This document shows positions 55,437-64,000 of a DNA stretch of 64,000 nucleotides, in pieces (the first letter of the stretch is position 1; every line of letters starts with the position of its first letter). The notes below the pieces were generated by a model. It worked only from the letters and a program-made list of their open reading frames with translations, had not been told where the DNA came from and did no database searches. This DNA comes from Azospira sp. I13. Its GTDB lineage: Bacteria > Pseudomonadota > Gammaproteobacteria > Burkholderiales > Rhodocyclaceae. The stretch lies in NCBI RefSeq assembly GCF_003112695.1, contig NZ_BFBP01000011.1, forward strand, positions 77,401-141,400, in the 5' to 3' direction. Both the position numbers and the translations under genes were made by a program.

Positions 55437-58400
55437 ATGACACTCCGTCGGCAATCCTTGCGTACCCGCCTGGTGCTGGGGGTACTTTTCGCCACGGTTC
55501 TCTCCATGGGCGGCGTTGCCTACGTGGTGGGCAATTACCTGCGCCAGGACATGGAGGCGGCCATCTCCGCCCAGCAGTTCTCCACCGTTTCCCTCATCGC
55601 CAGCGAAATCGACCGCTCCGTGCAGGAGCGCCTGACGGTGCTGGGCGCCGCGGCCCGCAGCCTGGCCGCAACGGGGCCGCTGGACAGTCACCAGGCCGGG
55701 GAATTCCTCCGCCAGCAAGCCCCCCTCGGCGCCCTCTTCAACTGGGGGCTGATCATCGTCGATGCGGAGGGACTGGCCATCGCCAGCGAACCCCGCGCCC
55801 TCGACCGAACCGGTACCCATTATGGCGACCTGCCGTTCATGGGGACCTTGCTTCGGCAGGGAGAAAGCGTCGTCACCGAACCCATGCGGGGCAAGCGCAC
55901 CGGGGTGCCGGTACTGAACATCGCCGTGCCCATCAAGGACAAGGAGGGCCGAGTGCGGGGGGCGGTGATGGGCATCACCAACCTGGACCAGCCCAACTTC
56001 CTCGACGAGATCAGCACCGCCAAATACGGCAAGACTGGGGACTTTCTTCTCACTGCGCCCAAGGCCCGCATGGGCATCGCCTCTTCGGACAAGCGGCGGG
56101 TCATGAAGGCGGGGCCGCCGCCGGGGGTGAACCCGGTATACGACCATTACCTGGCCGGCAACGAAGGCTCCGGTGTGGCGGTCAGCTCCCGGGGGGTGGA
56201 GGAACTGTCGTCTTCCAAGCGCATTCCCAGCACCGGCTGGCTGATGCAATCGGTGCTCCCCACCGAGGAAGCCTTCGCGCCGGTGCGGGCCATGCAGCAT
56301 CGCCTGCTGTTGACGACCCTGGCCCTCACCCTGTTGATGGCCGCCGTTGCCTGGTGGTGGCTGCGGCGCCAGCTGCACCCCCTGGAGGAAGCCGCGGGCC
56401 TGCTCGACCGCATGCGGGACGGCGTGCTGCCACGGCAGGCGCTGCCGGTACGCCGCCAGGATGAGATCGGCCAGATGGCCAACGCCTTCAACGGCCTGCT
56501 GGAAGTGATCGTCGCCCAGGAAGCGGAAGCGGCGGAAAACGCGGCCAACCGGCGCCTGCGCAAGATTCTCTCCCATGTGCCCGGCATGGTCTTCCAGTAC
56601 CGTTTCCACCCCGATGGCAATGGCAGCTTTCCCTTTGCCAGCCAGGCCGTGCGCGACATCTACGGGGTCAGCCCGGAAGCGCTGGAAGCCGACGCCGGGA
56701 AGATTCGCGCCATGCAGCACCCCGATGACGCCGACCACTTCTTCACCGCCCTGCGCCAATCCGCCGCCAGCCTGTCGCCCTGGCAGGTGGACTACCGCAT
56801 CCGCACCGCCGATGGCCGGGAGAAGTGGCTCCACGTCGATGCGGTGCCGGAGGTGGATGGCGATGGCGGCAACGAGGGCCACGTCACCTGGTACGGCTTC
56901 GTCACCGATGTGACCGCCACCAAGGCCATGGAATCGGAGCTGCGCATTGCCGCCGCCACCTTCGAAAGTCAGGAGGGCATTTTCATCACCGACGCCCGGG
57001 GCGTGATCCTGCGGGTGAACCGGGCCTTCACCAAGATCACCGGCTACAGCGATCAGGAGGCCATCGGCCAGACCCCGGCCTTCCTCAAATCAGGACGCCA
57101 TGACCGGGAGTTCTACGCCGCCCTCTGGCAAGCCCTCCTCGAAGACGGCTTCTGGTGGGGGGAAATCTGGAACCGGCGCAAGGGCGGCGACATCTACGCC
57201 GAGTGGGTGACCATTTCCGCCGTGCGCGATACCGATGGCCGCATCACCCATTTCGTCGCCGCCTTCACCGACATCACCGAGCACAAGAAGGCGGAGGAGC
57301 GCATCCACAGCCTGGCCTTCTTCGACCCCCTGACCAACCTGCCCAACCGGCGGCTACTGCTTGACCGCATCCGCCAGTCCCTGGCCAGCAGCCAGCGCAG
57401 CCGCCAGTACGGGGCCGTGATCTTCATGGACCTGGATCACTTCAAGGTACTCAACGACACCCGGGGCCACGACGTGGGGGACGAACTGCTGCTCCTCGCC
57501 GCCCAGCGCCTGAGCGCCTGCGTGCGGGAAGGCGACACGGTGGCCCGTCTGGGGGGCGACGAATTCATCGTCCTGCTCCAGGACCTGGGCCAGGAAACCC
57601 GGGAAGCCGCCGCCCTGGCGGAAATGGTGGCGGAAAAGCTGCGCGCCGCCCTCAACGAGCCCTACGACCTGGGGGGCTACCAGCACCGCCTTTCTTCCAG
57701 CATCGGCGTCACTCTCTTCCTGGACAAGGAACCCGGGGTGGATGTGCTGCTCAAGCAGGCAGACCTGGCCCTCTACGAAGCCAAGGCCGCCGGCCGCAAC
57801 ACCGTGCGCTTCTTCGACCCGGCCATGCAGCAGGAGCTGTTCGACCGCGCCGCGGTGGAAAGCGGCCTGCGCCAGGCCCTGAGCCAGGGCGGCCTGCAGC
57901 TTTACTACCAGCCCCAGGTGGATAGCAGCGGCCGGGTCATCGGCATGGAGGCCCTGCTGCGCTGGTTCGATGCCACGGGGAAATCCATCCCGCCGGGAGA
58001 CTTCATTCCCCTGGCGGAAGAAACCGGCCTCATCCTGCCCCTCGGCGACTGGGTGCTGGAATCGGCCTGCGCCCAGCTCCAGGCCTGGTCCGACGACCCG
58101 CTGCTGGGCCCGCTGCCCCTGGCCATCAACGTCAGCCCCCGGCAATTCGGCCTGCCCACCTTCGTGGACCAGGTGAAGGACTACCTCGCCCGCTATGCCA
58201 TCGCCCCCCGGCGCCTCAAGCTGGAGCTGACGGAAAGCGTGGTGCTCGGCAACGTCGAAGAAGTCATCGTGCGCATGGAAGCCCTGCAGGCCATCGGCGT
58301 CTCCTTCGCCCTGGACGACTTCGGCACCGGCTACTCCTCCCTCTCCTACCTCAAGCGCCTGCCCATCGACCAGGTAAAAATCGACCGGGGCTTCGTACGG

Positions 58401-58619
58401 GACGTGGTGGAAAACCCGGACGACGGCGCCATCGTCGCCGCCATCGTCGCCCTGGGGGAAACCCTGCAACTGGCTGTCATCGCCGAAGGGGTGGAAACCC
58501 AGGCCCAATGCGCCTTCCTGGAAAACTGCGACTGTCGGGTGTACCAGGGCTTCCTCTTCGCCCGCCCCATGCCGGCAGAAGACTTCGCCGGCTTCGTGCG
58601 GCAGCATAACGGCGCCTGA
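55437..58619 (+). CDS. dCache-HAMP-PAS-PAS-GGDEF-EAL c-di-GMP enzyme
   Basis: 1060 residues, start after GGGAGG. Two membrane helices (about 9-30 and 284-306) flank a periplasmic double-Cache domain. HAMP and two PAS domains (about 385-620) follow. The GGDEF domain has an intact GGDEF near 706 and REGD upstream as inhibitory site. The EAL domain has [29 protein letters not shown] and AEGVETQAQ, all needed for catalysis. Both making and breaking of c-di-GMP are possible. The 254 bp before it contain no gene and no recognised riboswitch. Confidence 0.94.
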   Translation: MTLRRQSLRTRLVLGVLFATVLSMGGVAYVVGNYLRQDMEAAISAQQFSTVSLIASEIDRSVQERLTVLGAAARSLAATGPLDSHQAGEFLRQQAPLGALFNWGLIIVDAEGLAIASEPRALDRTGTHYGDLPFMGTLLRQGESVVTEPMRGKRTGVPVLNIAVPIKDKEGRVRGAVMGITNLDQPNFLDEISTAKYGKTGDFLLTAPKARMGIASSDKRRVMKAGPPPGVNPVYDHYLAGNEGSGVAVSSRGVEELSSSKRIPSTGWLMQSVLPTEEAFAPVRAMQHRLLLTTLALTLLMAAVAWWWLRRQLHPLEEAAGLLDRMRDGVLPRQALPVRRQDEIGQMANAFNGLLEVIVAQEAEAAENAANRRLRKILSHVPGMVFQYRFHPDGNGSFPFASQAVRDIYGVSPEALEADAGKIRAMQHPDDADHFFTALRQSAASLSPWQVDYRIRTADGREKWLHVDAVPEVDGDGGNEGHVTWYGFVTDVTATKAMESELRIAAATFESQEGIFITDARGVILRVNRAFTKITGYSDQEAIGQTPAFLKSGRHDREFYAALWQALLEDGFWWGEIWNRRKGGDIYAEWVTISAVRDTDGRITHFVAAFTDITEHKKAEERIHSLAFFDPLTNLPNRRLLLDRIRQSLASSQRSRQYGAVIFMDLDHFKVLNDTRGHDVGDELLLLAAQRLSACVREGDTVARLGGDEFIVLLQDLGQETREAAALAEMVAEKLRAALNEPYDLGGYQHRLSSSIGVTLFLDKEPGVDVLLKQADLALYEAKAAGRNTVRFFDPAMQQELFDRAAVESGLRQALSQGGLQLYYQPQVDSSGRVIGMEALLRWFDATGKSIPPGDFIPLAEETGLILPLGDWVLESACAQLQAWSDDPLLGPLPLAINVSPRQFGLPTFVDQVKDYLARYAIAPRRLKLELTESVVLGNVEEVIVRMEALQAIGVSFALDDFGTGYSSLSYLKRLPIDQVKIDRGFVRDVVENPDDGAIVAAIVALGETLQLAVIAEGVETQAQCAFLENCDCRVYQGFLFARPMPAEDFAGFVRQHNGA

Positions 58620-58778
58620 TCGAGCGCCTCAGCGCCTCCACAATATTTCCCCTGGCAAAGCAGGTTGCCGCCCTTGCTCCACTTGGCATTCCCCTGCTTT
58701 CCAGAGGGCTGGCTTGACCAAGACGGCAAGCACAATGGCATTATTCGGCATATCCCTTACTCCGGTGATACGCAGAAA

Positions 58779-59609
58779 ATGGCCAGAAAGAAATCCACCG
58801 TCTTTGAAGACCTCATCGAAATAGCCGCGGCACTCCCCTGGCAAGCCGGTATCGGCCTGGCCTTCGTTTCCTATGTAGGCTTTCATTACCTGGCGGGGCT
58901 GCCCCCACCTTCATTCGTCGCAACTGACCTGAGGGGCTTCGGTCAGGCCGTGAGTTCTGGCCTGGGCAAGCAGATGCTCATCGTCATCGGTTCGTTCTTG
59001 CAGTACGTCTTCCCAGCCGCCTTTTTGCTCGGCGCGGGCTTCTCGTTTTTCAAACGACAACGTCAGGAAAAGCTCCATGCCTGGGTCGCCGAAAGCCCCA
59101 GCCAAAGCCGGCTTGAAGCCATGTCATGGCGGGAATTCGAGGGTCTGGCTGCTGCCATGTTTCGCGACAAGGGATTTAAGGTGATCGAGCGGGGAGGCAC
59201 AGGGCCGGACGGCGGCGTGGATCTCGAACTGCGTGCCGGCCAGGACAAGTACCTGGTGCAATGCAAACAGTGGAAGACCCGCAAGGTGGGGGTTGCCACG
59301 GTCAGAGAGCTTTATGGCGTCATGGCGGCGGAAGGCGCCGTCGGTGGATTTGTCGTGGCATCCGGCGCGTTCACCGAGGAGGCACTTCGCTTTGCTGAAG
59401 GACGCTCGATTGAGCTGGTCGCCACCGAGAAAGTCCTTAGCATGATCAGCGGTACGGCCCCTGCCAATTCCCTCGCCGCCGATACCCCTTGCTGCCCGGC
59501 ATGCGGGCAATCCATGGTGATGCGTACCAGTAAGCGAGGTCAGAACAGTGGCTCCCGTTTCTGGGGCTGTCCTCGCTACCCCCAGTGCAAGGGAACTCGG
59601 GCCGCTTAG
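58779..59609 (+). CDS. Membrane-anchored Mrr-like restriction endonuclease with topoisomerase zinc ribbon
   Basis: 276 residues from ATG 58779. Two membrane helices lie at about 18-40 and 68-90. A PD-(D/E)XK nuclease core follows: MSWREFEGLAAAMFRDKGFKVIERGGTGPDGGVDLELRAGQDKYLVQCKQWK. The catalytic residues are the Asp near 146 and QCK. A C-terminal topoisomerase-type zinc ribbon has CCPACGQSMVMRTSKRGQNSGSRFWGCPRYPQC, four Cys. Mrr enzymes cut modified DNA; the membrane anchor suggests action on incoming DNA. No methyltransferase or specificity gene is next to it. Confidence 0.88.
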   Translation: MARKKSTVFEDLIEIAAALPWQAGIGLAFVSYVGFHYLAGLPPPSFVATDLRGFGQAVSSGLGKQMLIVIGSFLQYVFPAAFLLGAGFSFFKRQRQEKLHAWVAESPSQSRLEAMSWREFEGLAAAMFRDKGFKVIERGGTGPDGGVDLELRAGQDKYLVQCKQWKTRKVGVATVRELYGVMAAEGAVGGFVVASGAFTEEALRFAEGRSIELVATEKVLSMISGTAPANSLAADTPCCPACGQSMVMRTSKRGQNSGSRFWGCPRYPQCKGTRAA

Positions 59610-59738
59610 AAAGTCACCATCCCCTGCCCGGCAGACACGTGGGCAGAGAAAAACCGCCAGCAGGGCGAACACTGGATGCGGAGACGGCAGATCAATGGCC
59701 TGCAAGGGCACCATGATTACGCCACCGTCACACTGCCC

Positions 59739-60695
59739 TCAACGATAGTCGATCACCGACCCATCGGCGCGGCGCAGTACGATCTGGTCGCTGCGCTGGA
59801 TGCCCGCCACGGCCCGGCGGCAGAGTTCGAGGAAATGCTGGATGCCCCGGGTGCGGAATTTCTGGCGGTGGATGATGAAGTGGAACTGGCGCCGCAGATT
59901 GAGCCCGGGGGAAGGCAGTTCCACCAGGCTGCCGCGGCGGAAGGCTTCCTTGAGGGCTAGGCGGGAAATGCAGCCGATGCCCAGGCCGGCTTCCACGGCA
60001 CGCTTGATGGCCTCCGTGTGCTCCAGTTCCAGGGCGACCCGCAGCCGGGGCAGGCGGGGACCGAGGGCGGATTCCAGGGTCTGGCGGGTGCCGGAGCCGG
60101 GTTCCCGCAGAATCCAGGGTTCCGCCAGGAGGTCGTCGAGGGTGGCGTCCTGCTTGCCGGCCAGGGCATGGTCCGGGCCGGCGAAGACCGCCAGTTCGTC
60201 TTCGATCCAGGGGCTGGCTTCCAGGTCCGGGTGCTGGCAAACCCCTTCGATGAGGCCGAAATCCAGTTCGAAATTGGCCACCTGGCGGATCACCGTGGCG
60301 GTGTTATGCACCTCCAGATGCACCTGGCCCCGATAGGCCTCGGGCCGGCCACCCATGAATTCCCCCAGCAACAGGGGCGCCAGGTAGTTGCCGATGGTCA
60401 GGGTGGCGCCCAGGCGCAGGGGGCCGCCCTCCCCCTCGCCTTGCAGCAGGCCCTCGATGTCCCGCCCCTGGTCCAGCAGGGCCTGGGCCCGGGGCAGCAC
60501 CTGGCGCCCCAGTTCGTTGAGCTGCAGGCGCTTGCCGTGGCGGTCGAAGAGTCGGGTGTCGAACTGCCGCTCCAGTTCGTTGAGGCTCATGCTGACCGCC
60601 GATTGGGAGAGGGAAAGGCTCTCCGCCGCCTGGGAAACGCTTTCCTGGCGGGCCACGGCAACAAAGGATTCCAGCTGGCGCAAGGTGAATTTCAT
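59739..60695 (-). CDS. LysR-family regulator divergent from fpr (FinR-like)
   Basis: 318 residues. The helix-turn-helix is LESFVAVARQESVSQAAESLSLSQSAVSMSLNELERQF. The effector domain has LRLGATLTIGNYLAPLLLGEF and EPWILREPGSGTRQTLE, typical of the CysB/CbbR-like group. In Pseudomonas the LysR protein FinR is divergent from fpr and controls it; the layout is the same here. A 38-bp interval contains a perfect 10-bp inverted repeat that both genes share. Confidence 0.88.
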   Translation of the reverse strand: MKFTLRQLESFVAVARQESVSQAAESLSLSQSAVSMSLNELERQFDTRLFDRHGKRLQLNELGRQVLPRAQALLDQGRDIEGLLQGEGEGGPLRLGATLTIGNYLAPLLLGEFMGGRPEAYRGQVHLEVHNTATVIRQVANFELDFGLIEGVCQHPDLEASPWIEDELAVFAGPDHALAGKQDATLDDLLAEPWILREPGSGTRQTLESALGPRLPRLRVALELEHTEAIKRAVEAGLGIGCISRLALKEAFRRGSLVELPSPGLNLRRQFHFIIHRQKFRTRGIQHFLELCRRAVAGIQRSDQIVLRRADGSVIDYR

Positions 60696-60712
60696 GACGG
60701 CAGGCCTCGCTT

Positions 60713-60750
60713 ATCGAATTAACTGAATAATTATATAAATTTAATTCGAT
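60713..60750. promoter_or_regulatory. Divergent operator between the LysR gene and fpr
   Basis: ATCGAATTAA (60713-60722) and TTAATTCGAT (60741-60750) are perfect inverted arms around an 18-bp A/T spacer. It begins 18 bp from the LysR start and 106 bp from fpr. Its size and symmetry fit a LysR tetramer site that also represses its own gene. Confidence 0.75.
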
Positions 60751-60855
60751 TAATAAATATGAGAATGGCTCTTAAAATCCGCTCCAAGCTCTGAGCCCTT
60801 ACGTAACCCCGGCCCCGTAACCCTTCACCGTATCCACGATCTGCGAAAGCCCACC

Positions 60856-61632
60856 ATGTCCGGATTCATCCACGAAGAAGTCACCAGCGTCCATCATTGG
60901 AACGACAGCCTGTTCAGCTTCAAGACCACCCGTGACCCGGGCCTGCGCTTTCGCACCGGCCAGTTCGTGATGATCGGCCTGGAAGTGGAAGGCCGGCCCC
61001 TGATGCGTGCCTACAGCATCGCCAGCGCCCACTACGAAGAACACCTGGAGTTCTTCAGCATCAAGGTGCAGAACGGCCCCCTCACCTCCCGGCTCCAGCA
61101 CTTGCAGCCCGGTGACAAGATGCTGGTCAGCCGCAAGCCCACCGGCACCCTGGTGCTGGACGACCTGAAGCCCGGCAAGCACCTCTATCTGCTGGGCACC
61201 GGCACCGGCCTGGCCCCTTTCCTTTCCGTCATTCGCGACCCGGAAGCCTACGAGCGCTTCGACAAGATCGTGCTGATCCACGGCGTGCGCACCGTCAGCG
61301 AGCTGGCCTACTCCAACTTCATCGAGAACGAGCTGCCCAATAACGAGTTCTTCGGCGATCTGGTGCGGGAAAAGCTGATCTACTACCCCACCGTCACCCG
61401 CGAACCCTTCCGCAACCAGGGCCGCCTCACCGACCTGCTGGAAGGCGGCCAGCTGTGCGCCCAGATCGGCCTGCCCCAGATCAACCCGGAAACCGACCGG
61501 GCCATGCTCTGCGGCAGCCCGGCCATGCTGGAAGACACCAGCGCCATGCTGGATCGCCTCGGCTTCCACGTTTCCCCCCACATCGGCACCCCTGGCGACT
61601 ACGTCATCGAACGGGCTTTCGTGGAAAAATAA
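60856..61632 (+). CDS. fpr: Ferredoxin/flavodoxin--NADP(+) reductase
   Basis: 258 residues, the size of bacterial Fpr. FAD is bound through RAYSIASA, and NADP(H) through LLGTGTGLAPFLSVI and IHGVRTVSELAYSNF. The C-terminus reads MLCGSPAMLEDTSAMLDRLGF...GDYVIERAFVEK. It moves electrons between NADPH and ferredoxin or flavodoxin and is often part of the oxidative-stress response. ATG 60856 follows GCCCACC rather than a strong ribosome site. Confidence 0.94.
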   Translation: MSGFIHEEVTSVHHWNDSLFSFKTTRDPGLRFRTGQFVMIGLEVEGRPLMRAYSIASAHYEEHLEFFSIKVQNGPLTSRLQHLQPGDKMLVSRKPTGTLVLDDLKPGKHLYLLGTGTGLAPFLSVIRDPEAYERFDKIVLIHGVRTVSELAYSNFIENELPNNEFFGDLVREKLIYYPTVTREPFRNQGRLTDLLEGGQLCAQIGLPQINPETDRAMLCGSPAMLEDTSAMLDRLGFHVSPHIGTPGDYVIERAFVEK

Positions 61633-61654
61633 GGCGCCTCGACGTGCCAAGGAA

Positions 61655-61679
61655 ACCGGGCCTGGTGCCCGGTTTTTTA
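61655..61679 (+). terminator. Terminator of fpr
   Basis: ACCGGGC-CTGGT-GCCCGGT stem-loop followed by TTTTTT. It lies 22 nt past the fpr stop codon. Confidence 0.9.
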
Positions 61680-61830
61680 TTGCCGGATACAGTCGCAACG
61701 TACCTCCGGTTTTCTGGCGCCTGGTTTGGTTTTCCCGGGTCTTCCCTGGCTTTCTCCGCCCCTCTTCTGCACCACTCTCGCACCACGCCGCCCGGCGGTG
61801 ACATGACGCCATGGCCGGCGCTTTCCATGT

Positions 61831-61870
61831 GCGGTACTAAAACTTGATTCAAATCAAGTTTTAGTACCGC
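61831..61870. promoter_or_regulatory. FNR-type box inside a 40-bp perfect palindrome
   Basis: The arms GCGGTACTAAAACTTGATT (61831-61849) and AATCAAGTTTTAGTACCGC (61852-61870) pair base for base around a CA centre. The middle 14 bp, TTGATTCAAATCAA, is an exact FNR/Anr site (TTGAT-N4-ATCAA). It is centred 143 bp before the Crp/Fnr regulator gene. A GATTAA at 61881 is at about the -10 position for an FNR-activated (class II) start near 61892. Confidence 0.85.
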
Positions 61871-61993
61871 TAACTGACTGGATTAAAAAGGAAAAAATAG
61901 AACACCCCCAGCCACCTCCGGGCGCCCTGCGGCGGCAGGCAGCATCCGACCCTTGTTGCATAAAAACTACAGCAGCATCAATGGGGGTAGAGG

Positions 61994-62719
61994 ATGGAAA
62001 TCACGGACGGGGAATGCATTGGCTTGCCAACGCTTATGGAGGTCCTGCTGGCAGCACTGAAGGACCCGCAAATCGCTCACCGGGTCAGCAGCGAACGCTG
62101 GGCGCCGGGGACCCACTGGCAATCCTGCCACAATGGCAAACAGAGTATTTTCGTCGTTCGGCATGGTCGCCTGGAACTGGCGGTGATGGATGCGGAGGGC
62201 CGGGAAAGGTCCCTGCGGGTGCTGGCCGAATCGGAACTGTTCGGCACCGAGGCCCTGTCGGCGCTCTCCGCGCCGTCCGGTACCGCCGGTGAGGCGCCCC
62301 GGCAGGATTACGGCATTCGCGCCGTCACCTATTCCGAGGTGCTGCAGATTCCCCTCGACGTGGTCGATCAGCTGATCATCCGTCTGCCCCTCTTCCGCAA
62401 GGCCCTGACCAACAGCATCGCCAACCACATCTGGGCCCTGGAACGGGAACGGGAACACGGCCGTTCCATGCCCACAAACAACCGCCTGCTGTGCTACCTG
62501 CGCTGCGGCGAGAACGGCCACCAGCCCCAGCAGAAGCCTCTCGGCAAGGCCACCCTGCCCATGCAGCTGCTGGCTCGGCGCATCGGTTGCAGCGCCGGCC
62601 ACCTCTCCCGCTCGGTCAGCACCATGGTGAGGGAAGGCGTTCTGCTGCGCCAGGATGGGCGCCTGCAGCTGAAGGGCGATGGGGAAATGCGCTACGCCTT
62701 CTGCGAAGGCTGCGCCTAG
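61994..62719 (+). CDS. Crp/Fnr-family transcriptional regulator
   Basis: 241 residues. An N-terminal cyclic-nucleotide-binding-like barrel (TLMEVLLAALKDPQIA, FVVRHGRLELAVMDAEGRERSLRVLAESELFGTEALSA) is followed by a dimer helix and a winged helix-turn-helix, LPMQLLARRIGCSAGHLSRSVSTMVREGVLLR. The recognition helix has GHLSR where FNR has ETISR, so the Glu that reads TTGAT is missing. Cysteines occur near the start (GECIG), in QSCHNG, LLCYLRCGENG and at the C-terminus FCEGCA, which could suit redox or metal sensing. It has a long leader of about 100 nt after the presumed start. Confidence 0.88.
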   Translation: MEITDGECIGLPTLMEVLLAALKDPQIAHRVSSERWAPGTHWQSCHNGKQSIFVVRHGRLELAVMDAEGRERSLRVLAESELFGTEALSALSAPSGTAGEAPRQDYGIRAVTYSEVLQIPLDVVDQLIIRLPLFRKALTNSIANHIWALEREREHGRSMPTNNRLLCYLRCGENGHQPQQKPLGKATLPMQLLARRIGCSAGHLSRSVSTMVREGVLLRQDGRLQLKGDGEMRYAFCEGCA

Positions 62720-62821
62720 GAGCCGGAGGCGACTGTTTTCCGGCCACCTTTCCCGGCCCCACTTTACGGGGACAACCCTCGACGCCGCCATGTGAGGTGG
62801 AACGGAGCTGAACGGCCCGGA

Positions 62822-62842
62822 CACCGGGATGCGCTCCCGGTG
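62822..62842. terminator. Hairpin between the Crp/Fnr gene and glyA
   Basis: CACCGGGA-TGCGC-TCCCGGTG, an 8-bp stem between converging genes. No T-run follows, so termination is not certain. Confidence 0.4.
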
Positions 62843-62860
62843 CCCGGCGGCGATGCAAGG

Positions 62861-64000
62861 TCAGTACGGCAGGGGAAAGCGGCGGCAGAGTTCCGCCACC
62901 TGCCCTCGGACCGTGTCGGCCACCGCTGGATCCGGCTTTTCCGGGTTGTCGGTCAGGGCCTGGAGCAGGTGCACGATCATGCCGCCGATCTGGCGGAATT
63001 CCGCTGCGCCAAAGCCCCGGCTGGTGCCGGCCGGGCTACCGACGCGGATGCCGGAGGTGACCATGGGTTTTTGCGGGTCGTGGGGAATGGCGTTCTTGTT
63101 GAGGGTGATGCCCACCTGCTCCAGGGCCTTTTCCACCACGTTGCCGGTCAGTTGCAGGGGGCGCAGGTCGGCCACCGCCAGATGGGTATCGGTGCCGCCG
63201 GAAACAATGCGCAGACCACCGGCCACCAGGGCATCGGCCAGGGCCTGGGCATTTTCCACCACCCGGGCGGCATAGCCACGGAATTCCGGTTGCAGGGCCT
63301 CGCCGAAGGCCACGGCCTTGGCGCCGATCACATGCATCAGGGGCCCGCCTTGCAGGCCGGGGAAAACGGCGGAATCGATGGCCTTGCCGAGGGCCGCGTC
63401 GTTGCTCAGGATGAGGCCGCCCCGGGGCCCGCGCAGGGTCTTGTGGGTAGTGGAAGTCACCACGTCGGCGTAAGGCAGGGGCGACGGATGGGCGCCGCCG
63501 GCGACCAGGCCGGCAAAGTGGGCCATATCCACCAGCAGCCGCGCCCCGACCCGGTCGGCAATGCGACGGAATGCGGCGAAATCGAGAATGCGGGAATAGG
63601 CGGAGCCACCGGCAATGATCAGCTTCGGCCGGTGTTCATAGGCCAGGTGCTCCACCTCCGCCATGTCGATGCGGTGGTTGTCCGCCCGCACGCCGTAGGC
63701 GACGCCGCGAAACCATTTGCCCGACTGGTTCATCGGTGCGCCGTGGGTGAGGTGGCCGCCGGCGGCCAGGCCCAGGCCGAGAATGGTGTCGCCGGGTTGC
63801 AGCAGGGCGAGATAGACGGCCTGGTTGGCCTGGCTGCCGGAATGAGGCTGCACGTTGGCGTAGGCGCAGTCGAAGAGGCGCCTGGCCCGTGCAATGGCCA
63901 GGGCCTCCACCCCATCCACCAGCCCGCAGCCGCCGTAGTAGCGCCGCCCCGGGTAGCCTTCCGCATATTTGTTGGTCAGCACCGAGCCCTGCATTTCCAG
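62861..64000 (-). CDS. glyA: Serine hydroxymethyltransferase (N-terminus outside window)
   Basis: The frame is open to the right edge; about the first 35-45 residues lie beyond 64000. The visible part begins [20 protein letters not shown], binds PLP through the Lys in [14 protein letters not shown], and ends with RFPLPY. It exchanges one carbon between serine and tetrahydrofolate. It is shorter at the C-terminus than E. coli GlyA; whether this is the only glyA of the genome cannot be judged. Confidence 0.95.
   Translation of the reverse strand: MEMQGSVLTNKYAEGYPGRRYYGGCGLVDGVEALAIARARRLFDCAYANVQPHSGSQANQAVYLALLQPGDTILGLGLAAGGHLTHGAPMNQSGKWFRGVAYGVRADNHRIDMAEVEHLAYEHRPKLIIAGGSAYSRILDFAAFRRIADRVGARLLVDMAHFAGLVAGGAHPSPLPYADVVTSTTHKTLRGPRGGLILSNDAALGKAIDSAVFPGLQGGPLMHVIGAKAVAFGEALQPEFRGYAARVVENAQALADALVAGGLRIVSGGTDTHLAVADLRPLQLTGNVVEKALEQVGITLNKNAIPHDPQKPMVTSGIRVGSPAGTSRGFGAAEFRQIGGMIVHLLQALTDNPEKPDPAVADTVRGQVAELCRRFPLPY

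Noticed and set aside
1-64000. CRISPR array or tRNA genes
   Set aside because: No regularly spaced repeats of 23-40 bp were seen, and the only tRNA-like end belongs to tmRNA.

Overview
The window looks like chromosome from a GC-rich, respiratory, flexible betaproteobacterium, most likely Rhodocyclales (Azospira/Dechloromonas-like). This is inferred from the tmRNA tag (ANDERFALAA), DUF2863 and PF10136 proteins, an imuA-imuB-dnaE2 cassette, a Hyb-type uptake hydrogenase, and many c-di-GMP and chemotaxis proteins. No database search was run.

1-12 kb: the end of a phosphoglycolate phosphatase gene, tmRNA (ssrA), clpB, a Cache chemoreceptor, htpG, a CBS/PAS/GAF/GGDEF diguanylate cyclase and greB. 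clpB and htpG each carry a textbook heat-shock (sigma-32) promoter with the same 13-nt spacing. 11.4-18 kb: a minus-strand hydrogenase operon hybO-A-B-C-D-hypC-hybE (small subunit, ferredoxin, membrane quinone-reducing subunit, large subunit, protease, two chaperones). A sigma-54-like promoter and a 17-bp palindrome lie upstream. 18.3-24.7 kb: a lone iron-type periplasmic binding protein, a small secreted protein, an AtaL-like protein, yaaA, a PF10136 membrane protein and a DUF2863 protein.

24.9-31.4 kb: a LexA-controlled mutagenesis cassette, imuA-imuB-dnaE2, with unusual low-complexity insertions in ImuB and DnaE2. 31.4-40.5 kb: a visibly less GC-rich signalling block. It holds a dCache-PAS-GGDEF cyclase, a PAS histidine kinase with a NarL-type regulator, an Aer-like receptor, and an HD-GYP phosphodiesterase gene split by an IS1595-family element with perfect 8-bp target duplications. 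40.6-44.4 kb: an FeS-type photolyase/cryptochrome, a Blc-like lipocalin and a YjjJ/HipA-like kinase. At 44.46-44.80 kb a frameshifted second copy of the dnaE2 3' end lies in direct orientation, so 31.35-44.46 kb is bracketed by dnaE2 tails.

44.8-46.1 kb: a strikingly AT-rich segment with one unrecognised two-TM protein. 46.3-64 kb: an HD phosphohydrolase, a DUF2442/DUF4160 pair (DUF4160 apparently without a normal start), an AEC permease with a divergent LysR, a PPOX flavoprotein with a divergent MocR regulator, a GlxA-type AraC regulator, an alpha/beta hydrolase, a methyltransferase and a GGDEF-EAL protein. These are followed by a membrane-anchored Mrr-like nuclease, a LysR/fpr pair with a strong shared operator, a Crp/Fnr regulator behind an FNR box set in a 40-bp perfect palindrome, and a truncated glyA at the right edge.
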